Shown one piece after another: positions 52,846 through 63,504 of a stretch of DNA of 64,000 nucleotides; position 1 is the first letter of the stretch; the number at the start of each line of letters is the position of its first letter. Origin of the DNA: Oncomelania hupensis (lineage: Eukaryota > Mollusca > Gastropoda > Littorinimorpha > Pomatiopsidae); assembly GCA_036898135.1 (NCBI GenBank), contig CM072522.1, forward strand, positions 5,322,151 to 5,386,150, in the 5' to 3' direction. The position numbers and the translations under genes are program-made. Below the pieces are notes generated by a model. That model did no database searches. It worked only from the letters and a program-made list of their open reading frames with translations, and was not told the DNA's origin.

Positions 52846-53469
52846 CAGTATTCCGTTTCGTTCCGGTTTTTTGCGCAGTCCAATCCAAGTTTTCTTTTAA
52901 CCAAAGAGAGATAACTCTTTCTACTTTCGTTCCCGATCGACACGCGCGTGGTTTCTTCAAATTGATTCGTTTTTAGAGTGTTTTTTGTGCATTTTACTAA
53001 GCATATGTGATGGGCACAATCGACAGTGTGTCAAACTCTGCTAATAATCAATATAATTTCAAACTGTAAAGTGTATTTTGATCCTAAATAAATTTTCTTT
53101 CTGGTGTGTGAAGCTGATTCAGTGATCGGAATTATTCCTCCAGATTTTTTTTATCACTGTGGTATGTAGAAATATTTTTATTTTATTTTATAATTTCAAA
53201 AAGATCAACATGCTTTCAAAACACATATTTCAATAACATAATCAAATTAACATTTGTGTTGTTTTTTTTCTTATTCTTCACTCTTTTACCTTTAATTTGA
53301 TATGAAATATGTCTATTTAACAACTATTATTGAAAGAACAGTAGCTTAAATGCCTAAGGTACTGAACTTTCTTTCCGGTGCCAGAGAAATGTCTGGCACA
53401 AACGTGGAAACATGCCTGGATGTGTCTAGAATGGAATGGATGTATATGTGACCTACAGTTAACACCAAC
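52846..53469. other. Gene-free stretch
   Basis: AT-rich with no coding motif. It lies between two pieces of AGGTCA repeat, so it is probably the body of the inserted element. Confidence 0.4.
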
Positions 53470-53690
53470 ATTGATATTTTTGAGCATCGTCAAGTGAAGT
53501 TCAAGGTCATCCCGAGGTCAAAGTGAATATTGTTTGACATGATAAAACTTTTGCTTTAGTTCATTTGATCATTTCATGAGTGTTTTTGTAGAGGTCAAGA
53601 TCATCCCAAAGTAAAGTTTATGTTACTTAATATCTTTTATGCAACCTTTTCATTTAAAACTCCATCGGTATATATGAATGAATGTATGTG
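53470..53690. repeat. AGGTCA-rich dispersed repeat, right piece
   Basis: TTCAAGGTCATCCCGAGGTC and AAAACTTTTGCTTTAGTTCA, then GAGGTCAAGATCATCC, match 9880-9990. It continues the repeat interrupted at 52764. Confidence 0.65.
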
Positions 53691-54830
53691 TGAGCATGTT
53701 TGTGTGCATGCATACATTGTGTGTTGTGTTGCTATTAAATGAATCACATAAACATTGTATTTATTCATTTATTTATTTAAAATGGCAATTTTGTACCAGT
53801 GCCTTAAATGAAAGAAATTAATTTCTGTTGAACTTGCCTCCACCCATTCTCTCTCTCTACATAGTAAATATTTTATTAGCAGTGACATTAACACCACTAA
53901 ATACCATAGTGGCACATATTGTAGCACAATTTTCTATTATTTTATGTTTAATTTTCAAATCAAATACATTTTTTTTTTACCTGTATAATCATTTTTGAAG
54001 TATGCTCAAGGTATAACATAATTCTAAACTGTGCATAAATTCAATATATTTGAATTTGTGTACACAAAGAAAAACTGAGATATGTTTCGGTTAATTCAAA
54101 ATGTATGGATTTGTATCCAGATTACAAAAACAGTTTGTTGTGGGTGATGGTGGGGGTGTGTTTGTGTATGTCATCATGTGCGCCCTCTTTGAGTTCATAT
54201 GTCATAACTGTGTTGTCTTATATCATCTTGATTTCACCAATCACTAGTGACGGCAGAGGAGTCTGTGTCTGTGCTGTAGGCATGAGTGACGTTATCTTCC
54301 TCTGACGTAACATTATACCTGAAACACATCACAATCTGCATGTAGGCTGTTGTTGCTTTGCACGTGTTTTAGAATATGAATTTAGATACAATTACAAACC
54401 ATAATTACGGATTAATGGCATGAAGTAGTCATTAATTGTACACACACCTGTGTAAAAACTTACCATGCTTTTTCATTGACAGTGTCCTCGTCTGTATCCT
54501 GTGAAAAATAAAAAAAGTTGTGCCACTTCAGTTATTTGTTACAACAATATGCTTCTAGACTGAGTCACTACATGTTCAGACTATGCGATTTGACTTAGAC
54601 TTCAAATGTTTGACACTCATTTCTCTTTTATTATGCCAGATTTTTGGTTACAACAACCTTCCTCGGGATAACATTCAGTCTGGGTGTTTTACTGTTTGTA
54701 ACATTCTTCTTTTTAAAAAAAAGAAAAGAAAAAGACTAACACTCGAATGTGATATAGTTGAGATGCTGAAAGATTTCATGATATTATTAGGAAAGGTAAC
54801 ACTCCTGGTCTCTATAAATAAATAATTAAC
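53691..54830. other. Gene-free stretch
   Basis: AT-rich, with several short open frames and no domain. This is the flank of the full-length LINE. Confidence 0.5.
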
Positions 54831-55478
54831 TATATTAAATGTATGCCCCCACGGGCTCGGCTCCGCGCGCCGGGGGTGGACCCCATGCCTCTCTCTGGCT
54901 GGGTGACCAAGTTGCCTACCCCTTTTTCTTTTCTTTTGTCTTGTTTCTGTCTTATTGGTCCTTTCACCTATATTCTCTTCACCCTTAAATTCTCCCAGTA
55001 TACTATACAGTTTTGACTCCCTTTCTTCTGCCTTACCGGACTTTCCCTGTCTTCTTTTTCCCCATCATTCCTTCTTTTTCTACCCTCCTTTTCTCTGTGG
55101 CCTTCTCTTGGCCCCCTGCGTTTGCCGTGCAGGGCAACCCGTGTCGGGGGAGAATGGGATCCTGGAGGTTGAGGTCCCTGAGGGACTGCGGTCCCTCACA
55201 CTAACACACCTCTTTGGCCCGGACTTCTCCTAGACGGGAGGCTGGCGTGGCCCGCGTCAGTCAAGCGGCTGGTCGTGTATTGCCCTAGCTCTGCTAGAAG
55301 GCTGCGGCTCATGGGTCAAACTTGAACAAAACCGTAGTGGCAGTGCGGGATTGTCTGGGTGTATATCCCCCCTGTAGCCCTGGTGCGCTCCCTTGCTGGA
55401 TTTTCCGCTTGGACGCATCCCCTTGTTGGACTCCGTGGTGGGTGGGGAGCAGGGGGGATGAATTCATAAATTAATAAC

Positions 55479-56940
55479 ATGGCTTCAAACAAAAAAAAAA
55501 CGACTTCACGGTGACGACTCTGACACGGATACGGACAGTGATATTGAGACGAGACAAAAAGCTTGTGCATCGGGGGTGGAAGGGGCCTGGCCTCGTTTTT
55601 TGGTAGTAGAGGGGGCGGATCCGGCTATGCCACTAGGCAAGCTGTCTCCGTTCGCCATCCATAAAGGGTTCCAGTCCGTTTGCACAACCGGTTTCAAGGA
55701 CGTTAAAAAATTGAGATCTGGGGCCTACCTGGTGGAGTGCTCAACCAAAATGGCATCGGATTGTCTGCTGAAGAGGGATTCGACTGTCTTCGTCGATAGA
55801 CAAATCAAAGTTTCTGTGCATGGACGGTTGAATTCCTCCAAGGGAGTCATCCGATGTCAGGATTTGATCGACATGTCAGAATTGGAAATCCGTGGTGAGC
55901 TCTCCAGCCAGGGGGTCACAGCAGTCCAGCGGGTCTTCGTCATCAAGGGATCCCAACGTATCCCCACCAACACACTTTTTGTGACCTTCGCTATGGCCAA
56001 ATTGCCGGAGTCACTCAAGGTGGGGTACCTTAGGGTGAAGGTGACGCCGTTTGTACCATCACCGTTGCGATGCTACCGGTGCCAAAGATTTGGTCACGGT
56101 AGCAAGAACTGTAAAAGCAAGGAAATATGTCGTGATTGTGGTAAAGAGAAACACGAAAACGAATGCAAAAATCCGATTTGCTGTGTGAATTGCGCCGGGA
56201 ATCATTCGTCCAGCTCCAAAGACTGTCCTCAGTGGCAGTTGGAGCTGGAAATCCAAAAGGTGCGGGCCACTGAGAGTTGCTCCTTTGGCGACGCAAGGAA
56301 AAAAGTTCTCCAAAGTAGGCCAGTTCTGAAAGAGAGGTCCTTTGCGTCTGTGGTGGGTTCCACATCTCATGTGGAAGCTAGCACACACCCGCAATTGGAC
56401 ACTGCCATGAGTAAAATAACACAGATCTTGGACACGTTGTGCAAACGGATGGATGCTTTAGAAAAGATGCTCGCGTTGTTTGCCCAGAAGGGGGTTTCTC
56501 CAGCCCCACCGATTCCACTGGAGAACGTGCCGACGGGCACGTCAAAAACCGTCACTCCAAGCGCGCAGACGGCCGCGCCAAAAGCCGTCACTCCTGCCAC
56601 GAAGGAGGCTAGGCCTCATGCCACCGCACCAGCAACGACCGGTTTTAGCGACCGGGTAGTTGCTGGGGCGACTAAAATCCTAGTTACCCAGCAGAAGAGC
56701 GTCAGAGGAGGAGAGGGAAAGATTGGCAGGGGTGAAGGGGAGAAGGAAGATATAAAATCTGGTGCTGGGGAGAGGGGGAGGAAGTCCGCTGGCAGCTCGG
56801 GTTCCGGGTCTTTGACAAAAAATCAAAGGCCCGGACCCCTTTCTTCCAAGCCCCAGCAGCCTCTCGAAACGGAGAACCGTTTCGGGGGGTTGATGGAACA
56901 TGAAGAGATGGACGAGGGTCCAAAAGATACAGAGACATAA
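55479..56940 (+). CDS. LINE ORF1 (gag-like, zinc knuckles), with a one-base frame problem in an A10 run
   Basis: The likely ATG at 55479-55481 is followed by an A10 run (55491-55500). As written, this frame ends at TGA soon after; the long frame begins one base out of step and is open from there to TAA 56938-56940. One A fewer would join them, so this is a slippage mutation or a sequencing error. The protein has an acidic start (DDSDTDTDSDIE), an RNA-recognition-like middle and zinc knuckles: CYRCQRFGHGSKNC, then CRDCGKEKHENEC, and CCVNCAGNHSSSSKDC (from 56072). A Pro/Ala/Thr-rich tail follows. It would coat LINE RNA. Confidence 0.85.
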
Positions 56941-56954
56941 TTGTGCTCTCGGAG

Positions 56955-59900
56955 ATGAAAATTTTAGCATTCTTTTACTTAATTTTTATGTCCATTTTAC
57001 AATGGAACATCCGAGGGATAAGGGCAAATTATGAGGAGCTATGCTGTCTGCTGACAGAGCATCGACCTGAAGTATTGGCCCTTCAGGAAACTCTCCTGTC
57101 AGAAAAACATCCTCTAGATATTACTGGTTATTCCTCTCTAGATTGTTTATCTTCTAGAGGCGTTTCACTCTTTATCCATAGAAATGTCCCATTTAATCCA
57201 ATTTTACTTAATACAAGTTTACCAGCAGTTGCAGCTAGAGTATCTCTTTTTAAATCCCTCACAGTTTGTTCTCTATATTTGACACCATCAATAAATGTAA
57301 CTAAAAGTGAACTTGAGAATTTGGTCCAACAGTTACCTCCCCCTTTTTTGTTGTTGGGAGATTTTAATGGACGCTCTCCCCTGTGGGGTAGTGATCGTAC
57401 CGATTCTCAGGGTAAAATAATTGAAGATATTTTAGACTCGTTAAACCTAGTAACTTTGAACGAGGGTGCTCCAACTTTTTCCTGTTCTAGAACTGCTTCT
57501 TTGTCCCACATTGATATATCAATCTGTGATCCCTCGTTACTTTTGGATTTTAAATGGACAGTTTTAGAAGATCTCCATGGCAGCGACCATTTCCCGGTTT
57601 TATTAAAACATGATTCAGATAACCTTGAGCAAACTCATGGCAGGTGGAAACTGAAACAAGCTAACTGGAGTCTGTTTTCTAACCTGTCTGAGGCCCAGCT
57701 ACGTGCTAAGAAACAGGAATTTTCAAATGCCTTAGATCCAATACAGCTTTATACTGACATAGTTATTAACAGTGCCAAGGAGTCCATTCCGCAAACTTCG
57801 TCAAACCCTCACACACTTAAAAAACCCTGGTTTGACGATGAATGTAGAAAACTTCAGCAAGCTCGTAAAAAAGCTTTAAGAACTATGTTTTTACACCCAA
57901 GCACTGAAAATAAACAAAACCACCAACGTTTGCGAGCGCAATGCCGACAGCTCTTCAAACGAAAGAGAAAGGAATCGTGGAGAGGTTTCTGCTCCACGCT
58001 TAATTCAAAAGCGAAACTGTCGAAGGTGTGGAAAGTAGTCCGCAAACTCAAAAATAGAAGTAACAAACAGGTGAGCCCATGCCTTACTGTACAGGGTGAC
58101 GTAATCGGAGATAAAAAATTAGTAGCTGATCTTTTGGCTTCTTCTTTTGCTGCAAATTCTTCCTCTGAAAATTATTCTGTCCCTTTTCAAACAGTTAAAA
58201 CCCGTAAAGAAAAACAACAGTTACATTTTACCTCCGATAATTCTGAAGATTACAACATTCCGTTTTCATTAGTCGAACTTGATGATGCAATTAACAAAAG
58301 TGCAGATTCAGCAGTTGGACCGGATGATGTACATTATCAATTTCTCAGACATTTAACAAGGTACTCACGGTCTCAACTGCTTGACATCTTCAATCAGCTC
58401 TGGATCACTGGCACCTTTCCTCCCTCCTGGAGAAAGGCCATTATTGTACCCATCCCTAAACCTGGCAAAGACCATACTAACCCGACAAACTATAGACCAA
58501 TAGCCTTAACGTCTTGCTTATGCAAGACGCTGGAAAGAATGGTCTATTCTCGTTTACTGTGGTATCTAGAAACCAATAATGTGTTATCCAACACTCAGTG
58601 TGGCTTTCGAAGTGGTCGAAGTACTGTTGACCACCTGGTGCGACTGGAAACTTTTATCCGTAATGCGTTCGTCCAGGGTGAACATGTCGTTGCCATCATG
58701 TTTGATTTGGAAAAAGCCTATGATACCACATGGAAATATGGCATTCTTTCAGATTTACAAGAAATGGGTTTGAAGGGACATTTACCTCTGTTTATATCCA
58801 ATTTTCTAACAGACAGAATTTTTCAGGTTAAGGTTGGGGGATCCTTGTCAGATACGAGAGAACAGGAGATGGGAGTGCCTCAGGGTAGCATCTTGTCTCC
58901 CTTGCTGTTTAATATTAAAATAAATAACATTGTTCGTTCCGTTAAACGGGGAATTGACAATTCTTTATTTGTCGACGATTTTGCATTGGTAGCCAAAGGT
59001 AAAACTTTGGCATCTGCAGAACGTCAGCTACAGTTATGTGTCAAGGCCGTTGAAGACTGGGTTTTACAAAATGGTTTTAAATTTTCTGAAGCAAAAACTG
59101 AATGTATTCACTTTTCCCAGCACCGGGGAATTATTCAAGACCCTACTATCCTCCTCAATAAAACTCCAATAAAGGCGGTCAAACAAGTCAAATTTTTGGG
59201 TGTTATTTTTGATCAAAAGCTATCTTTCATTCCTCATCTGAAAATTTTGAAAACTAAATGTCAACAGGCCTGCAATTTGCTCAAGGTTATCAGTGGTACA
59301 GACTGGGGTGCTGACAAGAAAACTTTATTGCTGTTATATCGTTCTTTAATTAGATCCAAGTTAGACTATGGTTGCATTGTCTATGGTTCTGCTAGAAAAT
59401 CTTATCTTAAGATGCTAGATCCAGTTGCCCATCAGGCACTACGCATTGCTTTGGGTGCGTTTCGCACTTCCCCTTGTGAAAGCCTTTACGTGGAAGCTAA
59501 TGAACCTCCGCTGGAGCTGAGACGTACAAAATTGTCAATGAATTACTATTTAAAATTAAAAACTGATCCTATGAACCCTGCTTATGACTGTGTTTTCAAC
59601 CCAGATTTTGTTCAGAAATTTGAATCCAAACCTAACACAATCCCTCCGTTTGGCATCAGAATGCAAGTTCATCTGGAAAAAGCAGGCATTGATGTTGCTT
59701 CCATCAACGACGATGAACTTCGGACTGAAGCTCCCCCATGGAAATTATGTACCCCAAACATTAATTGGCAGTTGTCCGCTTTCCTTAAAAACAATACCTC
59801 TGAAACCGTATATAACCAACTTTATTTAGAACAGTGTGCATTATACCCAGGATATGAACAACTTTTTACAGACGGGTCAAAGAAAGGAGATTCAGTTGCT

Positions 59901-60674
59901 GCTGCGTCTGTCTCCGAGAGACACTTAGACCAGCCTTTGCAACAGCGTTTACCTGATTTTTGTTCTGTTTATACAGCTGAGCTCAAGGCAATTCATTTAG
60001 CTCTGAAACAAGTTTATCAATCCAAAAGAACCTCATTTTTAATCATGTCCGATTCATTGTCAGCACTTCAGGCTCTTTCCACGAGAAAGATATCACACCC
60101 TTTACTGGCAGAGATCCATGACCTCCATACACAACTTGTTTCTGAGGGTAAAAAGATAGTTTTTATGTGGGTCCCTGGTCACATGGGCATCCGCGGCAAT
60201 ATTGCAGTAGACAGGGCGGCTAAAGATGCTCTGCATCTCGATTTCCCTCCAGAGATTTTCCAGTTTGTGCCCTACTCTGACCTACGTTGTATGACTGGTT
60301 CTTATTGTAAACGACTGTGGCAGACTGACTGGTCTAACCATGTCAACAACAAACTATTTCAAATTCTTCCCGATTTGTCCACTTCTTTGCCTAACTTTGC
60401 ATCCACTCGCAAAGAAGAAACAGTGTTATCTCGCCTTCATATTGGGCATACTTATGTCACCCACAGTTTCCTTTTAAAAGGAGAAGAACCACCATGGTGC
60501 TTTGCATGTGATCAATCCTTTTCCGTTCGACATTTCATGTCTGAGTGTGCTGATTTGATTGAGGAAAGGGAAACATATTTTGGTTCCATACCTTTCAAAG
60601 AGATTTTTAAAGTATGTAATGGTCAACATCTGTTTCAATTTTTACATGATGTTGGTTTGTTTTATCGCATATAA
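56955..60674 (+). CDS. LINE ORF2: endonuclease, reverse transcriptase, RNase H
   Basis: Open from ATG 56955 (an in-frame GTG lies at 56943) to TAA 60672-60674, 1239 codons. Rough residues: endonuclease from about 16 (ILQWNIRGIRANYEE), GDFNGRSPLWG at about 135, SDHFPVLL at about 210; RT with NYRPIALTSCLCKTLERMVY, MFDLEKAYDTTWKYG at about 582 and FVDDFALVAKG at about 671 (FVDD at 58968-58979); RNase H with FTDGSKKGD at about 972, E in AELKAIHLAL at about 1009, SDSLSALQAL at about 1032 and D in NIAVDRAAKD at about 1085; a final zinc knuckle CFACDQSFSVRHFMSEC at about 1182. An RNase H after RT places it in the I group (Nimb or I). All catalytic residues are present, so it may be functional. Confidence 0.95.
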   Translation: MKILAFFYLIFMSILQWNIRGIRANYEELCCLLTEHRPEVLALQETLLSEKHPLDITGYSSLDCLSSRGVSLFIHRNVPFNPILLNTSLPAVAARVSLFKSLTVCSLYLTPSINVTKSELENLVQQLPPPFLLLGDFNGRSPLWGSDRTDSQGKIIEDILDSLNLVTLNEGAPTFSCSRTASLSHIDISICDPSLLLDFKWTVLEDLHGSDHFPVLLKHDSDNLEQTHGRWKLKQANWSLFSNLSEAQLRAKKQEFSNALDPIQLYTDIVINSAKESIPQTSSNPHTLKKPWFDDECRKLQQARKKALRTMFLHPSTENKQNHQRLRAQCRQLFKRKRKESWRGFCSTLNSKAKLSKVWKVVRKLKNRSNKQVSPCLTVQGDVIGDKKLVADLLASSFAANSSSENYSVPFQTVKTRKEKQQLHFTSDNSEDYNIPFSLVELDDAINKSADSAVGPDDVHYQFLRHLTRYSRSQLLDIFNQLWITGTFPPSWRKAIIVPIPKPGKDHTNPTNYRPIALTSCLCKTLERMVYSRLLWYLETNNVLSNTQCGFRSGRSTVDHLVRLETFIRNAFVQGEHVVAIMFDLEKAYDTTWKYGILSDLQEMGLKGHLPLFISNFLTDRIFQVKVGGSLSDTREQEMGVPQGSILSPLLFNIKINNIVRSVKRGIDNSLFVDDFALVAKGKTLASAERQLQLCVKAVEDWVLQNGFKFSEAKTECIHFSQHRGIIQDPTILLNKTPIKAVKQVKFLGVIFDQKLSFIPHLKILKTKCQQACNLLKVISGTDWGADKKTLLLLYRSLIRSKLDYGCIVYGSARKSYLKMLDPVAHQALRIALGAFRTSPCESLYVEANEPPLELRRTKLSMNYYLKLKTDPMNPAYDCVFNPDFVQKFESKPNTIPPFGIRMQVHLEKAGIDVASINDDELRTEAPPWKLCTPNINWQLSAFLKNNTSETVYNQLYLEQCALYPGYEQLFTDGSKKGDSVAAASVSERHLDQPLQQRLPDFCSVYTAELKAIHLALKQVYQSKRTSFLIMSDSLSALQALSTRKISHPLLAEIHDLHTQLVSEGKKIVFMWVPGHMGIRGNIAVDRAAKDALHLDFPPEIFQFVPYSDLRCMTGSYCKRLWQTDWSNHVNNKLFQILPDLSTSLPNFASTRKEETVLSRLHIGHTYVTHSFLLKGEEPPWCFACDQSFSVRHFMSECADLIEERETYFGSIPFKEIFKVCNGQHLFQFLHDVGLFYRI

Positions 60675-60699
60675 ATCGTATCGACATGTTTTGTTTAGT

Positions 60700-60849
60700 T
60701 TGGATTTTATTAGGACTGAATTTAGTGATTTGATTGAAGAAAGAGAATATATTTTTAATCCATCAGTTTTAAAGAAGTCTCTTAAAGAGGTGTCATGTGA
60801 AAGTTTGTTTGTGTATTTAAGAGTAACAGGCTCGTTTTTTAAGACTTGA
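60700..60849 (+). repeat. Diverged duplicate of the ORF2 C-terminus in the 3' UTR
   Basis: The frame reads EFSDLIEEREYIFNPSVLKK, SLKEVSCESLFVYLRVTGSF and stops at TGA. It parallels the true C-terminus CADLIEERETYFGSIPFKEI, FKVCNGQHLFQFLHDVGLFY. DNA similarity is about two thirds by eye. It lies 26 bp after the real stop codon. Confidence 0.75.
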
Positions 60850-61071
60850 ATCATTTTATAATATTTTAAGATAACGTCTCTCTGGTCCTGATTTGGCTCG
60901 GAAGAGTCCGCTGGACCTAAAGCAATAACCTTGTATTGTATTGTATATTAAATGTATAAATACTTTGGGGTCCTAGGGCAGTGTTCTTTCGTTGAGAAGG
61001 CATACCCGTAGTTCTTTATTTTTTTGTCCTCCACCCCATATTATATTCAAGCTTTCCCCCTGCTCTCTTTC

Positions 61072-61320
61072 TCACCCCCTACTCCTCACCGAGAACTGCA
61101 GCAGATCCCATGGGATGTCGCTATCTAGTTGTGACCTTTTGGCCTTGGCGGCATCTGATGACCTGTCATAACTTTCACGAAACTCGTCTGACGTCATCTG
61201 GCGGGCTGCTACCAGCGCCACCTGTCGATCTGGACTGAAAAGTCGAGTTGTTCCCCCTCTCTTGGAAGTGCCTGCAGTTCGGCCTGAATTTTGGAGAGGA
61301 AATAATGTTGTCCAGAACAT
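61072..61320 (-). other. Unidentified minus-strand open frame
   Basis: Eighty-two codons: TTRLFSPDRQVALVAARQMT, SDEFRESYDRSSDAAKAKRS and QLDSDIPWDLLQFSV. Composition is that of a real soluble protein. It could be a host exon or a TE ORF1 piece. There is no splice or TIR evidence. Confidence 0.3.
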
Positions 61321-61336
61321 TCAATAACAGTATAGT

Positions 61337-61855
61337 ATCTTCGCCGTAAAAATTTATTGCTTTAAATTACCACCGTTTCTGTCATTCTCATCTGTTCTTT
61401 CTCGTTCCTAATCTGTTCTATCAATATGCTATCTTATATCTTCTTCGCTAGACCAGTTATCTAACTTTTTTCTTCTAACTGTCCCAAGACTCCTCCGTCT
61501 GTGTCTGCATGGGGTCTGCTGGGTCAGCTTGGGGACATTGGACGCTTTCTGCCAAATGGTCACTGGGCTTTCTATGGTATTATTATTTAGGAATGTAGGC
61601 ATTTTATATGTAAATGGTTTGTTAATATTGTATAATGATGTTTATATTTTATTTTGTTTTTGTAAACGGGAATTCAATAAATTACAGTACAGCCTCAGCG
61701 TCTCCTGCATGGGATGCCTTTATTGTAAAGTGACCGGTTAGTAAAGTGCCTTCAGTTTCAGCAATTCTTTTATACGGTGTGAGTCCTCTTTCAACCAAAT
61801 TGTGGTCCTGATTCGACTCTTTGCGGTCTGCTGGACCCTATAAACAATGACTAAC
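61337..61855 (+). mobile_element. LINE 3'-end fragment (I/Nimb-type) f
   Basis: It matches the 3' UTR family from TTTATTGCTTTAAATTACCA through TTGGACGCTTTCTGCC to GTCTGCTGGACCCTATAAAC, the same tail subtype as 16706-16925. Confidence 0.8.
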
Positions 61856-61912
61856 GAACTACCTAACTAAATGTATTTCTAGACACTCACACAAAGCTGA
61901 AAAATACATATA

Positions 61913-63502
61913 CTACTCAAAATAATTGAAGGGCCACTCTTATATTTCATTTAGTTTAATTATTTTTTGCAGCTATCAATAATATCGCTTATATTGCTTA
62001 TTTCAAAACTTATCCTGTACAGTAACATTCAAGACAATCTTATTCTGACAAGTAATCACATGTGTGAGTTTTGAACTTTCTGCACTGAGTTGAAAAACAA
62101 ACCCAATTTTTACAAAAAAATGACCCTAATTTACTGTTGTCTTGCTAATAAAGCAAAATGTTTAACATTAAGAAGTGATTTGCACGCGAAAGGCTTGCAT
62201 TTTTTGAGTTCAGTTCAACAATCGGCGCTTTTTTCTGGGTAGCGCTTTTGCTGCTTTTCTAACCATGCTCCCAAGGCGACGATTGACTGATGCGGTTAGA
62301 GGCAGAGCTATTGCATGGCTTCAGGAAGGGGTGGAGGTGAGAGAAGTTGGCAGGCGGCTGGGAGTGTCCCACTCCGTTGTCCAAAGGCTGCGGGAGCGCT
62401 TTAACAACACTGGAAGCGTCCAAGAACCAAGAAGGTCCGGACGCCCCCGCGTTACCACTGCAAGACAAGACCATTTCATCACCCTGTCAGCTCTGAGGAT
62501 GAGGTCCGCTACAGCAAACACTATCAGAAGACAGCTTCACGCAGCCAGCAATGTTAACGTCAGCGACCAGACAATTCGCAACCGTCTACACGAGGCAAAC
62601 CTGCGATCAAGACGACCAGCAGTACGGCCTTTGCTCGCCCCAGCTCACCGTGCAACACGTTTGGCATGGGCTCGGCGTCATTTGGTGTGGACTAGGCAAC
62701 ATTGGTCAAGGGTGCTCTTTACAGACGAGTCTCGGTTCTCCTTGTCTTTCAACGACCGTCGAGTGAATGTTTGGAGGCGTCCACGGGAGCGTTTTGCTGA
62801 TGCGACGGTGCGCGAGCATGACCGCTTTGGTAATGATGTGGTGTGGCTTCGCATTAAACTTCAGAACACCCCTGCTCCAAATTCATGGCAACTTAAACGG
62901 TATTTGCTACAGGGATGACGTCCTACAACCTAGGGTTCTCCCAGCTCTGCGTGCCATTGGGGAAGGTGCCATACTACAGGACGATAATGCCAGACCCCAC
63001 CGAGCGCGTATCGTCAATGACTTCCTGCAGCAACAGCACGTCATAAGGATGGATTGGCCGGCTCGATCACCCGATTTGAACCCCATAGAACATCTGTGGG
63101 ATGTCTTGGGTCGACAGACACGGGCAAACCTCCCTCCAGGAGCAAACCTTGACGTTCTGGCCCAAGTTCTCCAGAAAGAGTGGTTGGCCATCCCAGGAAA
63201 CATCCTCCATAACCTGATACGGTCCATGGGACAACGATGCCAAGACTGCATTGATGCAAACGGTGGCCACACCCGATACTGACTATAGATTTTTGGTTTC
63301 TAAAGTTTTGATTTTGTAAATGAGGGGTATGTCAAGTTAAATTGAATTTACTCGAATTTTAAGCGACTGATGTCTAAAAGCTTTTTTGTTATTGATGCAG
63401 AAATGATTGCAATAAAATATGATGAACTAATAAATTGAATTCGTGTTTCTGATTTAAAGAGAGACCCGTATGTCCAAGTGGCCCTTGTATTATTTTGAGT
63501 AG
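61913..63502 (+). mobile_element. Tc1-like DNA transposon, complete copy 2 (1590 bp)
   Basis: The left end CTACTCAAAATAATTGAAGG and the right end in reverse complement CTACTCAAAATAATACAAGG form clean TIRs, with TA at 61911-61912 and 63503-63504. It is co-linear with copy 1 (1779-3392). Relative to that copy it has lost 9 bp at the TATA box and 11 bp in the transposase. Confidence 0.95.
62265..63282 (+). pseudogene. Tc1-family DD34E transposase, frameshifted
   Basis: ATG 62265 opens the same protein as copy 1, with CGA intact where copy 1 has a stop. The first catalytic D is in LFTDESRFSL. An 11-bp deletion near 62830 shifts the frame, and the first frame ends at 62918. The catalytic second half (QDDNARPHRARIVND; LNPIEHLWDVLGRQ) continues in the frame ending TGA 63282. 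The lesion differs from that of copy 1. Confidence 0.93.
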
Positions 63503-63504
63503 TA

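Larger units (their letters stand above)
54845..60943 (+). mobile_element. Full-length I/Nimb-type LINE with 14-bp target duplication
   Basis: TATATTAAATGTAT occurs exactly at 54831-54844 and at 60944-60957, defining both ends of a 6.1-kb insertion. The 5' UTR begins GCCCCCACGGGCTCGG and can form a GC hairpin with CCGGGGGTGG. ORF1 (gag-like) and ORF2 (endonuclease-RT-RNase H) are in order with 14 bp between ORF1 stop and ORF2 ATG. The 3' UTR ends with GGTCCTGATTTGGCTCGGA, GTCCGCTGGACC and a TTGTATTGTA tail. A perfect duplication and intact ORF2 imply recent insertion. Confidence 0.95.
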
